Positions 6,901-16,495 are shown, counted from the stretch's first letter. The stretch is DNA of 64,000 nucleotides from Pseudomonas sp. MH9.2 (GCF_034353875.1 NZ_CP133784.1:3376501-3440500); one strand, 5' to 3'. Notes: generated from the letters alone by a model not told the origin. Made by a program: numbers and translations.

Positions 6901-9252
6901 ATGTTTTACATGAACCGATGTTTGTATTCAGGGCTGCTGATCTGCGCCCTGTTAATGGCGCCATGGGCCGCCGCCGATACCTGGTTGGAAAACGACTATT
7001 GGCGAATAGAGATAGACCCGGCAACACTGGCGATTCGTGCCATTCCTGCCCGGGGTGCAGCAGTGCAAGCCTCCGCCGGAGTGGTTGCGCATCGGGTCAG
7101 CGCTCTGGATAAGCATGCGGAGCGCATCAACTGGCTGTGGGATGACGGTGCCTGGCAGCTCAGCGCAACGCTGGATCAGCGTGAACTCTCTCTGACTATT
7201 CAAGCCCGAGACCCCGGTGAGCTGGTTTTTCTCCGGCAACCCGGTCATGCGATGGGGAAGGGCTTGATATGGCCGCTTGCTGAAGGGCGTTATGTCCCGG
7301 CAGGTGATCCAGTGTGGCAGCGGTTCCTGCTGGATCAGGGCGAATTCAATACCACTCAGGACCTCAGCTTGCCGCTGTGGGGTATCGATCATGGCGGTTT
7401 CACCCTGAACTGGCTGATGACGAATCCCTACAATAACCGCCTGACATTGAGCGCCGAAGGCCTGGGGTTGGCGATTGCGGCCAGTCATGAATTCACCTCG
7501 CTGGCCCCGTTGACGCCGCTGACCTTTAGCCTCTATTTGGGCGAGGCCGACCCGCTGGCTGGCGCCAAACGCTATCGACAGGGGCTGATTCAAGCTGGAC
7601 GCTATGAAACCTTCAGCGACAAACTGCGGAAGACCCCAGAAGCCGCGAAGTTGCTGGGAGCCAGTCACATCTATTTATGGGGCAATGATTTACTCGGGCC
7701 GGATGATGTACGCAGTTGGCCGCGCTTGCTTGAACTACTGCGCGGCAAAGGAACATTGGCTACAGCGTTGCGCGGTTATCTTGATGCTGCAGCCACGCAG
7801 ATGCTGGAAATCGCCCAGCCCCCGCTTAGCCGTTACCAACAGGCCACCCTGTTGAGCGGCCTTAATCAAGCCCTGAACACCAAAGCGCGAGAAAGTTGGC
7901 AGGGGGCGGCCAGACCGGATATGCAGGCGTTGGCCAATCGCTACGGCGAACTGCGCGAGGAGTTCGCGAAGGCTTTCGTCACGGCGCTGACACCGCAGCC
8001 TGAGCGGTGGGGCAGCATCATGTCCGAGACGACGATCAAGCAACTCCAGGCCGCCAAGCTGACGCGTTTGTGGCTGGGAGTGGCCGAAGGTTGGGAAGGC
8101 GGCCTGTGGCATCCCGAGGCGATACGCGCCGGCGTACAGGCTGGCTATCTGATGGCCCCATACGACTCTTATCAAACGGCATTGTCGTCGACGGAAAACC
8201 CGGACTGGACTACCGCGCATCTGGGAAACGACGCCTATCGCGATTGCGCCATATTATTGAAGCGCGGCGAGTTCAAGAGTGGGTTCCAGCAGTCAGGACA
8301 TTACACCGACCCGCGCTGCGTGCGGCCTTTACTTGAGGCTCGAATAAAGGCGATTCAGGCTAAAGCCGGGTTCAACAGTTGGTTCCTCGATGCCTACGCG
8401 ACCAGCATGTTGTTCGACAGCTATCGTCCTGACGCCAGCATGACCCAAGCGCAAAATGCCGCTGGCAATATTGATGCCTCACGCTGGATCGCTGAAACCT
8501 TGAAGCTGGTCGCAGGCTCTGAAGACGGAAATGCTGTCACCGCCCAAGGCATCCTGTTCGCTCATGGTATGCAGACGCCGGTTATTGGTTGGGGCGATCC
8601 GGACCTCAGCAAAAACAAACAGTCACCGTACTATCTGGGTGACTGGTACCCACCAGAACAGCCGAGCGTATTCTTCAAGCAGGTTCCGATCAAAGAACCC
8701 TATCGAACCGTCCATTTCGATCCCGCTACGAGGCTCCCCCTGTATCAGGCCGTGTTCCATGGCTCGGTGATCACCACTCATCACTGGCTGTTCGACAACG
8801 TCAAGCTGAGTAACGTGAGAGCGGAGAACGAGTTGATACAACTGCTCTACAACGTGCCGCCGCTTTACCACCTGAGTGCTGACACGCTGAAGCATCGGTT
8901 GCCGCTGATTGAGCGCCAGAACGCTTTTTTCCAACCTTTGCACCAACGTTTGGGGACTCAGTCTTTGACGGAATTCCGCTGGCTGACGCCCGATCGGCAA
9001 GTTCAGCAGACCACGTTTACCGATGGCACGCGATTGGTGGCCAACTTTGATCGCCAGGTGCGGGAGGTCGTCGGCAAGCGCTTTGCCGGGCAGTCTATTA
9101 CAGCGTTTGAGGCGGACGGGCAGGTGACGGAATATATTGCCGACCAAAATCTCTGTGGGAAGTCCTTCAAGCCTTGCGCCACACACTCGCCAGCCACGGC
9201 TGTTTCTCGCGGGGCAGTCCTTCGGGGCGGTAATAGTGTTCAAGCTCGGTGA
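6901..9252 (+). CDS. Secreted glycoside-hydrolase-like protein with run-on C-terminus
   Basis: Exported protein of about 783 residues with a signal peptide at about 1-25 (ends MAPWAAA). An N-terminal beta-rich part (about 25-225) is followed by a probable TIM-barrel region, then a C-terminal beta-rich part. The layout, and segments such as GAKRYRQGLIQAGRY and WFLDAYATSMLFDSYRP with candidate acidic catalytic residues, recall GH101-type enzymes, but I do not firmly recognise the family. I start at the ATG at 6901 rather than the TTG at 6838. The last 86 bp overlap the opposing methyltransferase gene, so the tail after about YIADQN is probably run-on. Its role in a sulfur region is unclear; sulfated glycans are one guess. 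Confidence 0.6.
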   Translation: MFYMNRCLYSGLLICALLMAPWAAADTWLENDYWRIEIDPATLAIRAIPARGAAVQASAGVVAHRVSALDKHAERINWLWDDGAWQLSATLDQRELSLTIQARDPGELVFLRQPGHAMGKGLIWPLAEGRYVPAGDPVWQRFLLDQGEFNTTQDLSLPLWGIDHGGFTLNWLMTNPYNNRLTLSAEGLGLAIAASHEFTSLAPLTPLTFSLYLGEADPLAGAKRYRQGLIQAGRYETFSDKLRKTPEAAKLLGASHIYLWGNDLLGPDDVRSWPRLLELLRGKGTLATALRGYLDAAATQMLEIAQPPLSRYQQATLLSGLNQALNTKARESWQGAARPDMQALANRYGELREEFAKAFVTALTPQPERWGSIMSETTIKQLQAAKLTRLWLGVAEGWEGGLWHPEAIRAGVQAGYLMAPYDSYQTALSSTENPDWTTAHLGNDAYRDCAILLKRGEFKSGFQQSGHYTDPRCVRPLLEARIKAIQAKAGFNSWFLDAYATSMLFDSYRPDASMTQAQNAAGNIDASRWIAETLKLVAGSEDGNAVTAQGILFAHGMQTPVIGWGDPDLSKNKQSPYYLGDWYPPEQPSVFFKQVPIKEPYRTVHFDPATRLPLYQAVFHGSVITTHHWLFDNVKLSNVRAENELIQLLYNVPPLYHLSADTLKHRLPLIERQNAFFQPLHQRLGTQSLTEFRWLTPDRQVQQTTFTDGTRLVANFDRQVREVVGKRFAGQSITAFEADGQVTEYIADQNLCGKSFKPCATHSPATAVSRGAVLRGGNSVQAR

Positions 9253-9793
9253 AGCCCACGTCATTGAGCAGTTCGCGCCAGGCTTCCAGGTCGTGATAGG
9301 AGCCATAACGGCTGCCGTTCCAGCCTTCCTGATTTTCGCCCCTTGGATTGGAGCTGAACAGCACGCCGCCCGGCTTCAGCGTTGCGTGCAGTTCGCGCAG
9401 GACCCGTGGCAGTTCCTGGCGGGGGACGTGGAACAACACTGCGTTGGCGAAGATGCCGTCGAAGCGCTCGGCCGGTAGATCTAGTTCGAGAAAGTTCTGC
9501 TGCAAGACTTCACAGCCGGTCTCGGCACGGGCCATGTCGGCGAAACGCTCGGCGCCGTCCAGACCCACCGCACTATGACCCATGGCGCTGAAGGTCTTCA
9601 GATCGCGTCCCGGTCCGCAGCCAAAATCCAGAATATGCCACGGCGCCTCGCCTTCGATATGTCGCAGCAGCGCGGCTATGTTCTGGCTGACGTCGTGGTC
9701 ACGGGTGCCTTCGCGGAAGTCGTCAGCCACTTCGTTGTAGTGGCCGACGGTGGTGGCGGTGATTTTGGCGAGGTCCTGCGGGGCGAGTTTCAT
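9167..9793 (-). CDS. Class I SAM-dependent methyltransferase
   Basis: About 208 residues from the ATG at 9793 (MKLAPQDLAKITATTVGHYN). Motif I is ILDFGCGPGRD, motif II region is VGLDGAERFADMA, and the post-motif FDGIFANAVLFHVPRQELPRVL and LKPGGVLFSSNPR blocks are typical of Methyltransf_11/25-type enzymes. Substrate is unknown. A GTG at 9856 could extend it upstream to abut the permease stop. Its 3' end overlaps the glycoside-hydrolase-like gene by 86 bp tail to tail. It follows metNIQ on the same strand, so it may belong to that transcript and act in methionine or sulfur-compound metabolism. Confidence 0.85.
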   Translation of the reverse strand: MKLAPQDLAKITATTVGHYNEVADDFREGTRDHDVSQNIAALLRHIEGEAPWHILDFGCGPGRDLKTFSAMGHSAVGLDGAERFADMARAETGCEVLQQNFLELDLPAERFDGIFANAVLFHVPRQELPRVLRELHATLKPGGVLFSSNPRGENQEGWNGSRYGSYHDLEAWRELLNDVGFTELEHYYRPEGLPREKQPWLASVWRKA

Positions 9794-9856
9794 TGCGGGT
9801 CTGTCTGGGCGTGGGTAAGTGATGAATATACCCCCGCCCAGCCGTTGTTCAATCAC

Positions 9857-10501
9857 TCAACGCTTGTTCAGCACCTGAGCCAGTCGATCACCGCCAAACT
9901 GAATCACTGCGACCAGCACCACTAACAAGGCAATCACAGTGAGCATCACCTGGCTGTCGAAGCGCTGATAACCGTAGCGGTAGGCGATGTCACCCAATCC
10001 ACCTGCGCCGATAGCCCCGGCCATGGCCGACGAGTTGATCATCGTCACCAGTGTAATGGTGAAGCCGCCGACGATACCCGGCAACGCTTCGGGCAGCAGC
10101 ACATGCCAGATGATGTGCCATCGGCGGCAGCCCATGGCTTGCGCGGCTTCGATCAGGCCATGGTCGACCTCGCGCAGGCTGACTTCAGCGATGCGCGCAA
10201 AAAACGGCGTCGCTGCGATGGTCAGCGGCACCACGGCCGCCCAGACGCCGTAGGTGGTGCCGACGATCAGCCGGGTGAACGGAATCAGCGCGACCATCAG
10301 GATCAGGAACGGAATCGAGCGGAACAGATTTACGAAGGCGCCCAGCACGCGATTCAGAGTGGGCGCTTCGTAGATTCCGCCTTTGGCGCTGGTGACCAGA
10401 ATCACTGCCAGCGGAATGCCCAGCAGCAGGGCAATCAATGACGATACCCCGACCATCAAAAACGTATCGATGACACCTTGAAGCAGTCGATCAAACCACA
10501 T
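9857..10501 (-). CDS. metI: Methionine ABC transporter permease MetI
   Basis: Inner-membrane permease of the D-methionine importer, about 214 residues, near the E. coli MetI length. Visible helices include [20 protein letters not shown] and [18 protein letters not shown]. The EAA loop is [25 protein letters not shown] (residues split here by the family motif). The start at 10501 is favoured because GGAGG lies about 9 bases upstream and the ATG overlaps the metN stop by 11 bp, showing translational coupling. The order metN-metI on this strand follows a MetQ gene, a complete importer. Confidence 0.92.
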   Translation of the reverse strand: MWFDRLLQGVIDTFLMVGVSSLIALLLGIPLAVILVTSAKGGIYEAPTLNRVLGAFVNLFRSIPFLILMVALIPFTRLIVGTTYGVWAAVVPLTIAATPFFARIAEVSLREVDHGLIEAAQAMGCRRWHIIWHVLLPEALPGIVGGFTITLVTMINSSAMAGAIGAGGLGDIAYRYGYQRFDSQVMLTVIALLVVLVAVIQFGGDRLAQVLNKR

Positions 10502-11612
10502 AACCCAATACCTCCGCGCGTTGCGCCAGTGTGCGGGCGCGATTGAGTAATTCGTCCAAGTCATGTGGCGAGTGGGCGACCTCGATCACCAGATGCCCCA
10601 GTGCGCGGCCCTGAATGCGCTCAACCCCACCCTGCAACAAGCTGATGCGCCCGCCAAGGGAATTGAACAGCGCGGCCAGGTCCGGCTCTTCGCCGCCAAC
10701 GCCAGTGAAATGCACGTCCAGTACCACCGCAGCCGTGGGGTGCTGTGGCTCGGGGTTCAAGCGCGCTTGCACATCCTCGGGGAGCCCGTGTTGCAGCGGC
10801 GCCAGCAAGGTTTTGCTGACGTCGTGCCGAGGGTTGCCGAACACCTGCCACACAGGGCCGTGCTCGACGATTTGACCGTGTTCAAGCACCACCACCCGGT
10901 CGCAGATATCGCGGATGACCGCCATTTCATGGGTGATCAAAATGATGGTCAGGCCCAGCCGTTTATTGATCTCGCGTAGCAGACCGAGAATCGATTGCGT
11001 GGTCTCCGGGTCCAGCGCCGAGGTGGCTTCATCGCACAGCAGAATCGCCGGATCATGGACCAGGGCGCGGGCAATCCCCACGCGCTGTTTCTGTCCGCCC
11101 GACAGCTGTGCCGGGTAGGCCTTGTGCTTGTCTTGCAAACCGACCAGTTCCAGCAGTTCGGCGACTTTGCGCTGGCGCTGTTCACGAGGCACGCCGGCGA
11201 CTTTGAGCGGCAGTTCGACGTTCTGCCACACGGTCTTGGCCGACATCAGGTTGAAGTGCTGAAAGATCATCCCGATACGCCGACGCAGCTGCACCAGATG
11301 GTCTTCGTCGAACTCGCTGATGTCCACCTGATCGATCAGCACCCGACCGCTGCTCGGGCGCTCCAGGCGGTTGATGGTCCGAATCAATGAAGACTTGCCC
11401 GCGCCGCTACGGCCGATGATGCCGAACACCTCACCGCGTTGAATCGCCAGGTCGATGTTCTGCAGTGCATCCACCGGCCCGTGCTGGCTGTCATAGGTTT
11501 TGCCCAGGTTGATAAAACGCACATGGGCCCGATTCAAGTCCGGGTGCAGCTCCGAGGGCTGCTCGGCCCTGGGCGATTCATGCTGTAACTGGCGTTGGGC
11601 GGTCGCGTTCAT
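10491..11612 (-). CDS. metN: Methionine ABC transporter ATPase MetN
   Basis: ATPase of 373 residues, longer than the 343-residue E. coli MetN because of an N-terminal extension of about 28 residues. Walker A is GRSGAGKSS, the signature is LSGGQKQR, Walker B is [12 protein letters not shown], and the switch His is in LITHEMAV. The C-terminal about 90 residues (from about [12 protein letters not shown]) form a NIL domain, the methionine-sensing regulatory domain of this family. This gene lies between metQ (3 bp upstream) and metI (overlapping). Confidence 0.93.
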   Translation of the reverse strand: MNATAQRQLQHESPRAEQPSELHPDLNRAHVRFINLGKTYDSQHGPVDALQNIDLAIQRGEVFGIIGRSGAGKSSLIRTINRLERPSSGRVLIDQVDISEFDEDHLVQLRRRIGMIFQHFNLMSAKTVWQNVELPLKVAGVPREQRQRKVAELLELVGLQDKHKAYPAQLSGGQKQRVGIARALVHDPAILLCDEATSALDPETTQSILGLLREINKRLGLTIILITHEMAVIRDICDRVVVLEHGQIVEHGPVWQVFGNPRHDVSKTLLAPLQHGLPEDVQARLNPEPQHPTAAVVLDVHFTGVGGEEPDLAALFNSLGGRISLLQGGVERIQGRALGHLVIEVAHSPHDLDELLNRARTLAQRAEVLGYVV

Positions 11613-11614
11613 GT

Positions 11615-12403
11615 TCAGCCTTCCCAGCCGGCTTGATAGAGTTTGCCATGGGCTTTATCCAGGGCGGCGCGAACAACGGGCGAGTGCTGGTAGATGTCGA
11701 CGAACTTGGCCAGACGCGGGTCATTTTTGTTCTCGGGCTTGATCACGAACTGGATCACGTATTCCTTATGATCCAGACCGTCGAACAGCAACGCGGAACC
11801 GGCATCGAAGGTTTTCGACAGGCGAATGTAGGCCGGGTAGCCCTGCACCAGATCAGCGTCATCGTAGGCGCGCACCAGTTGCACAGCCTCGACCTGAATC
11901 AGTTTGATTTTTTTCGGGTTGGCAACGATGTCTTCTTCGGTGGCCTTGTAGCCGACGCCAGGTTTGAGGGTGATCAGCCCGGCTTTGGCCAGCAGTTGCA
12001 GGCCGCGTCCGCTGTTGATCGGGTCGTTGGCGATGGCCACGGTGGCGCCAGTCGGCAGCTCATCGAGGCTTTTGTACTTCTTCGAATACAGCCCGACGTT
12101 GTTGATGATCCCGGACGCGTAAGGCACCAGATGGAAGCCCGCTGCGGCATTGGCATTTTCCAGGAACGGGACGTGCTGGAAGTAATTCACGTCGATATCG
12201 CCTGCCGCGAGGCTGACGTTCGGGGCGATCCAGTCGCTGAACTCCACCAGCTCTACCTTCAGGCCTTGCTTGCCGGCTTCTGCAACGGCCGCTTCCAGCG
12301 GGATGGCAAAGGCGGCGGTAGTGCCGACTTTGAGCGGTTTATCGTCGGCGTGGGCGTTGAGAGTGAAGAGCGCGAGGGCCAGGGTGATTATTGTTTTGGT
12401 CAT
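11615..12403 (-). CDS. metQ: Methionine ABC transporter binding protein MetQ
   Basis: NlpA/MetQ-family binding protein, about 262 residues, start at the ATG at 12403. The signal peptide ends NAHA at about residue 19 and no lipobox Cys follows. Family blocks are [34 protein letters not shown] and [27 protein letters not shown]. It is the second MetQ-like protein in the window; the two differ clearly in sequence, so they probably bind different compounds (methionine, its sulfoxide, or another thioether). It follows the DszA-type monooxygenase gene by 67 bp, and probably shares a transcript with it. Confidence 0.92.
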   Translation of the reverse strand: MTKTIITLALALFTLNAHADDKPLKVGTTAAFAIPLEAAVAEAGKQGLKVELVEFSDWIAPNVSLAAGDIDVNYFQHVPFLENANAAAGFHLVPYASGIINNVGLYSKKYKSLDELPTGATVAIANDPINSGRGLQLLAKAGLITLKPGVGYKATEEDIVANPKKIKLIQVEAVQLVRAYDDADLVQGYPAYIRLSKTFDAGSALLFDGLDHKEYVIQFVIKPENKNDPRLAKFVDIYQHSPVVRAALDKAHGKLYQAGWEG

Positions 12404-12470
12404 GGCTGAAATCCTGGGAGTAATAAGGGCTGGAGTTGATGTTGTCTGACCGTGCGCAACAGTTGCATTG

Positions 12471-13832
12471 TTATTTCCCCGCATGTCGATACCCCGTCCC
12501 CGCATGCGACGCAGGTAAACGTGGGCCCTCGCGAAACAACTTCTCGCGCAGGGTGCCGCTGTCATAAGCGGTTTTGTAAGAACCACGGCGTTGCAGTTCC
12601 GGAATCACCACATCGATGAAATCCGCATAGCTTTCCGGGGTCACGGTGCGGGTCAGGTTGAAGCCGTCGAGACCGGTTTCGGCGATCCAGGATTCCAGTT
12701 CGTCAGCCACCTGTTCCGGCGAGCCGACCAGGGTGAAGTAGCGCCCGCCCAGCGCGTGTTGATCGAGCAGTTTGCGGCGGGTCCAATCATTGTTTTTCAG
12801 GCTCTTGGTCGCCGACTGGATCGCGTTGCTTTTCACGTACTGGATCGGCTCGTCCAGTGTGTATTCCGCGAAGTCGATCCCGGTAGAGGCCGCAAAATGC
12901 GCAACGCCTGCTTCGGCGCTGGCGTATTCCAGATACTCCCGATGCTTGGCGCGGGCCAGTTCCTCGGTGGCGCCGACGATCACATTCAAGCCCATGAACA
13001 CCTTGATGTCCTCGGGGTTACGCCCGGCGGCTTTGGCGCTGGCGCGAACCTTGTCCACTTGCTCGCGGGTCGCGACCTTGTTTTGTCCGCTGATAAAAAC
13101 GCACTCGGCATGGCGCCCGGCGAACTGCAAACCGCGATCAGAAGTGCCTGCCTGAAACAACACCGGGGTGCGCTGCGGTGACGGTTCGCAAAGGTGATAA
13201 CCCTCGACCTGGTAGAACTCGCCTTTGTGCCGAACCTTGTGCACTTTTTCGGGCTGGGCATAGATCCGTTGCTGGCGATCATTGATCACCGCGTCATCTT
13301 CCCAGCTGCCTTCCCAGAGTTTGTACAGCACCTCCAGGTATTCATCGGCCTGATCATAACGACGGTCGTGTTCGACCTGTTCGCTCAGGCCAATGGCCTT
13401 GGCTGCGCTGTCCAGATAACCGGTAACAATGTTCCAGCCCACGCGGCCACGGCTCAGGTGGTCGAGGGTCGACATGCGTCGGGCAAACAGATACGGCGCT
13501 TCATACGTGAGGTTGGCGGTCAGGCCGAACCCCAGATTTTTCGTGACCGCCGCCATGGCCGACAGCAGCATCAGCGGGTCATTGACCGGCAACTGGATCG
13601 ACTCTTTAAGCGTGACATCCACCGAGTTCTGATACACGTCGTACACACCGGTGATATCGGCGATGAACAAGCCATCGAACAGGCCGCGCTCCAGCAGTTG
13701 CGCCAGCTCAGTCCAGTATTCGAGAGTCTTGTACTCGGTGGAGTTGTCCCTGGGATGCGTCCAAAGGCCATGGTTGATATGGCCAATGCAGTTCATGTTG
13801 AACGCATTGAGGAGGATTTTTTTCTTCGTCAT
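12471..13832 (-). CDS. FMNH2-dependent monooxygenase (NtaA/SnaA/DszA family)
   Basis: Flavin-dependent two-component monooxygenase of the luciferase-like NtaA/SnaA/DszA group, 453 residues, the usual length. Recognisable blocks are KKILLNAFNMNCIGHINHGLW near the N-terminus (split over about 3-24), RMSTLDHLSRGRVGWNIVTGYLDSAAKA and PVLFQAGTSDRGLQFAGRHAE. Members such as DszA oxidise sulfones, and relatives act in sulfonate use. No flavin reductase gene is seen in the window, so FMNH2 must come from elsewhere. Its ATG overlaps the stop of the upstream SfnB-like gene (TGATG), so the two are translationally coupled. Confidence 0.9.
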   Translation of the reverse strand: MTKKKILLNAFNMNCIGHINHGLWTHPRDNSTEYKTLEYWTELAQLLERGLFDGLFIADITGVYDVYQNSVDVTLKESIQLPVNDPLMLLSAMAAVTKNLGFGLTANLTYEAPYLFARRMSTLDHLSRGRVGWNIVTGYLDSAAKAIGLSEQVEHDRRYDQADEYLEVLYKLWEGSWEDDAVINDRQQRIYAQPEKVHKVRHKGEFYQVEGYHLCEPSPQRTPVLFQAGTSDRGLQFAGRHAECVFISGQNKVATREQVDKVRASAKAAGRNPEDIKVFMGLNVIVGATEELARAKHREYLEYASAEAGVAHFAASTGIDFAEYTLDEPIQYVKSNAIQSATKSLKNNDWTRRKLLDQHALGGRYFTLVGSPEQVADELESWIAETGLDGFNLTRTVTPESYADFIDVVIPELQRRGSYKTAYDSGTLREKLFREGPRLPASHAGTGYRHAGK

Positions 13833-15037
13833 CAGAGGGTCCCCCGCAGTGGCGGGTTTGTATCATTGAGGTAGTAATTGCCGATGGCGTGATATTTCCA
13901 GCGCACCGGGTCGTGCAGGGTGTGCACGCGGGCGTTGCGCCAGTGACGGTCCAGGCCATGCTCGGCCAATGTGGCTTGACTGCCCACCAGCTCGAATAAG
14001 GTGCTGCCCGCTGCGAGAGAGATTTCGGTACTGATGGCGCGTGCTTCGGCCACCGCAATGGACGCGGCAGCGACGTTTTCAGCGGTGCTGTCGGCTTGGG
14101 CGCGATCAAGAAACTCACCGGCGCGTTCCAGCAGCGCTTCGGCCGCGTGCAGGCGAACGCCGAGCTTGCCGAAGCTATGCAGGGTCAATGGGTCGTCCAC
14201 GGCTTTTTCGATACCGGAATCAATCCATGGCCGGGTGCGAGTGCGGACGAAGTGCAAGGCGTCCTTATAGGCCGCGCGGGCGATGCCGGTGTCGATGGCC
14301 GCATGAAGAATCTGTGCCAGCGGGCCTACGGTAGTTGGGCGTTCGAAGGCGGTTTGAAACGGCACCACGTCATCGGCGCTGACAAACACGTTATCGAACA
14401 CCACAGAGCCGCTGCCGGTGGTGCGCTGGCCGAAGCCGCTCCAGTCATCGATCACCGTCAGGCCCGCAGCGTCACGCGGGACGAAGGCCAGTTGTTGCAC
14501 ACCTTGTTCGTCCACCACCGAGGTCGGTATGCGCTGCGCATACAAGGCGCCGGTCGCGTAAAACTTGCGGCCGTTGATGCGATAGCCATCACCGTCCTGG
14601 GTCAGGCGCGTAGTGCGGTCGTGAGCGGTTCTGGTGCCCAACTCGGCCAGTGCGTTACCGAAGCGTTGCCCGGCTAGTACTTCCGCGTACAGGCGTTTTT
14701 GCTGTTGAGCGCTGCCATTCACGCGCAGCACCTCAAGGGCATAGAAATGGTTCTGAGGAATCTGTCCGAGGGACGAGTCAGCCTCGGCGATCAGTTGTGT
14801 GACCTTGGCCAGGGTGACGATGGAAACGCCCGCACCGCCGAAAGCTTTTGGCACGCTGATGCCCCACAGACCGGAGCGGGAAAACAGTTCCAGTTCTTCG
14901 TGTGGCAAGCGGCGTTCACGGTCACGCAGGGCGCTGTCGCGCTTAAAATGTTCAGCCAGATCGGCGGCCATGTTCAAGGCTTGGGCGTCGCTGTCGATCA
15001 CTGCTGCCGTTTGCGGCAGGTGAGATATAAGGCTCAT
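13832..15037 (-). CDS. SfnB/DszC-type acyl-CoA dehydrogenase-like monooxygenase (copy 2)
   Basis: 401-residue flavin enzyme of the acyl-CoA dehydrogenase fold, SfnB/DszC-like subgroup, which uses FMNH2 and oxygen on sulfur compounds. Typical blocks are LPHEELELFSRSGLWGISVPKAFGGAGVS, FVPRDAAGLTVIDDWSGFGQRTTGSGSV and DRHWRNARVHTLHDPVRWKY (split across about 120-380). It is a paralogue of the next gene upstream, with the same HTLHDPVRWKYHA C-terminal motif. The pair, with the DszA-like enzyme, recalls the DszC plus DszA logic: sulfur oxidation, then C-S cleavage. The true substrate is unknown. Confidence 0.9.
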   Translation of the reverse strand: MSLISHLPQTAAVIDSDAQALNMAADLAEHFKRDSALRDRERRLPHEELELFSRSGLWGISVPKAFGGAGVSIVTLAKVTQLIAEADSSLGQIPQNHFYALEVLRVNGSAQQQKRLYAEVLAGQRFGNALAELGTRTAHDRTTRLTQDGDGYRINGRKFYATGALYAQRIPTSVVDEQGVQQLAFVPRDAAGLTVIDDWSGFGQRTTGSGSVVFDNVFVSADDVVPFQTAFERPTTVGPLAQILHAAIDTGIARAAYKDALHFVRTRTRPWIDSGIEKAVDDPLTLHSFGKLGVRLHAAEALLERAGEFLDRAQADSTAENVAAASIAVAEARAISTEISLAAGSTLFELVGSQATLAEHGLDRHWRNARVHTLHDPVRWKYHAIGNYYLNDTNPPLRGTL

Positions 15038-15056
15038 ACGTTCTCCAGTGCTCTGG

Positions 15057-16298
15057 TCAGATCCAGGAATGCCGGGCCGGCACTGTGCCGTTCAGGTGGT
15101 AAGCGCCGACGGCGTGGTATTTCCAGCGCACCGGGTCGTGGAGCGTGTGAACGCGAGCGTTGCGCCAATGGCGGTCGAGGTTGAACTCGGCCAGAGTGGC
15201 GCGACTGCCTGCCAGCTCGAACAGCTTTTCGCTGGCGAGCAGGGAGATTTCAGTGGTCAGGACCTTGGCTTCTGCAACGGCAATCGAGGCGCGAGCGGCA
15301 GAGGCTACGTCCACGGGCGCGGCGTTGACCTCATCCAGCACCTGACCCGCTTTGCGCAGTAATGCTTCGGCGGCGTGCAGTTCGAGTTTCAGTTTGCCGA
15401 TGTCGGCGATCACGTACAGATCGTCGCTGGCCCGTTCGACGTTGGCATCGATCCATGGGCGCGAGCGCTCGCGGACAAAACGAATGCTGTCGTCGATGGC
15501 TTCGCGAGCGATCCCGACATCGATGGCCGCCTGGATCAATTGCGACACGGCGCCCTGAATGTTCGGCGTATGCGCCAGGCGCCAGTTCTCGATGATGTGC
15601 TCGGCTTCCACCGGCACGTTATTGAGCAGCACCGTACCGCTGGCGGTGGTGCGTTGGCCAAAGCCGGACCAGTCATCGACAATGCGCAAACCCGGTGTGC
15701 CACGCGGGACGAATACCAGCACTTGTCGACCGTCATCGTTCAGTGCTTTGACTGCCACCCAATGCGCGAACAGCGCCCCGGTGGAATAGAACTTCTGGCC
15801 GTTGAGGACAAACCCGTCGCCCTTGGCGGTGATTCTAGCTTTGATATCCAGGGTGTTTTTGGTGTCGCGTTCAGGCCCGGCATTGCCGATGCGCCAGCCG
15901 TTCAGCACGCTTTGAAACACCTGTTTTTTTTGTGTTTCGTTGGCGCTGCCCAACAACGAATTGAGGATGCCCACCTGATTCTGCGGGATCTGCCCCAGCG
16001 CAGGGTCAGCAGCGGAAATGATCTTGAACACCTCCGCCAGGGTAACGAATGAAACCTGCGGGCCACCGTATTCACGGGGGATGGAAATGCTCCCCAACCC
16101 GCTGCGGGTGAAGTGTTCGATTTGGGCCCACGGCAGTTTGCGCTGACGATCACGCTGTGCCGCCTGCAAGCGCGCGAGCTGCGCCAATTCATGGGCAGCG
16201 GCGATGGCTTGGGCGTCGTTACTCAGGACCTTCGCTGGCAATAGCAGCGGGGCGATGTCCAGATCGCTCTGGAGGAGTGTAGCCACGAGATCCGACAT
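15057..16298 (-). CDS. SfnB/DszC-type acyl-CoA dehydrogenase-like monooxygenase (copy 1)
   Basis: Paralogue of the preceding enzyme, about 413 residues from the ATG at 16298 (MSDLVATLLQSDLDIAPLL), chosen because GGAG lies about 8 bases upstream; the frame is open to 16412 but that part is unlike the family. Blocks shared with the neighbour include GLGSISIPREYGGPQVSFVTLAEV and VDDWSGFGQRTTASGTVLLNNV. It is the first gene of the transcript that runs through the second copy, the DszA-like enzyme and metQNI. Tandem copies suggest two related substrates, or a hetero-oligomer. Confidence 0.9.
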   Translation of the reverse strand: MSDLVATLLQSDLDIAPLLLPAKVLSNDAQAIAAAHELAQLARLQAAQRDRQRKLPWAQIEHFTRSGLGSISIPREYGGPQVSFVTLAEVFKIISAADPALGQIPQNQVGILNSLLGSANETQKKQVFQSVLNGWRIGNAGPERDTKNTLDIKARITAKGDGFVLNGQKFYSTGALFAHWVAVKALNDDGRQVLVFVPRGTPGLRIVDDWSGFGQRTTASGTVLLNNVPVEAEHIIENWRLAHTPNIQGAVSQLIQAAIDVGIAREAIDDSIRFVRERSRPWIDANVERASDDLYVIADIGKLKLELHAAEALLRKAGQVLDEVNAAPVDVASAARASIAVAEAKVLTTEISLLASEKLFELAGSRATLAEFNLDRHWRNARVHTLHDPVRWKYHAVGAYHLNGTVPARHSWI

Positions 16299-16439
16299 CA
16301 GCGCCGCTCCGTGGCGGTACGCAATGCCCTGGCGATCTGCACGGGGGTGATTGTGAAAGTGACCATTCCAAACCTCACATCGACATAAGCCGCGTCTCTG
16401 CGGCGAAAACAAACTGACGGTGGTCCGGTGGTCCGGTCT

Positions 16440-16495
16440 ATATACCCTAAGCGTGTATAAAAATTAAATAAACTTACTTTTTGGAATAAGCATAG
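16440..16495 (-). promoter_or_regulatory. AT-rich promoter region of the monooxygenase-metQNI operon
   Basis: Read on the minus strand, TTATTCC (from 16489) is followed by AAAAAGTAAGTTTATT and an AT-rich tract with TATAC. GGAATAAG on the plus strand is at 16483-16490. It matches the arrangement before 19753 and 2884. A CysB-type site is the simplest guess; no direct evidence. Confidence 0.3.

Noticed and set aside
12440..12470. GTGCGCAACAGTTGCA as a sigma-54 promoter upstream of metQ
   Set aside because: The -24 GG dinucleotide is missing and the strand is wrong for the gene.
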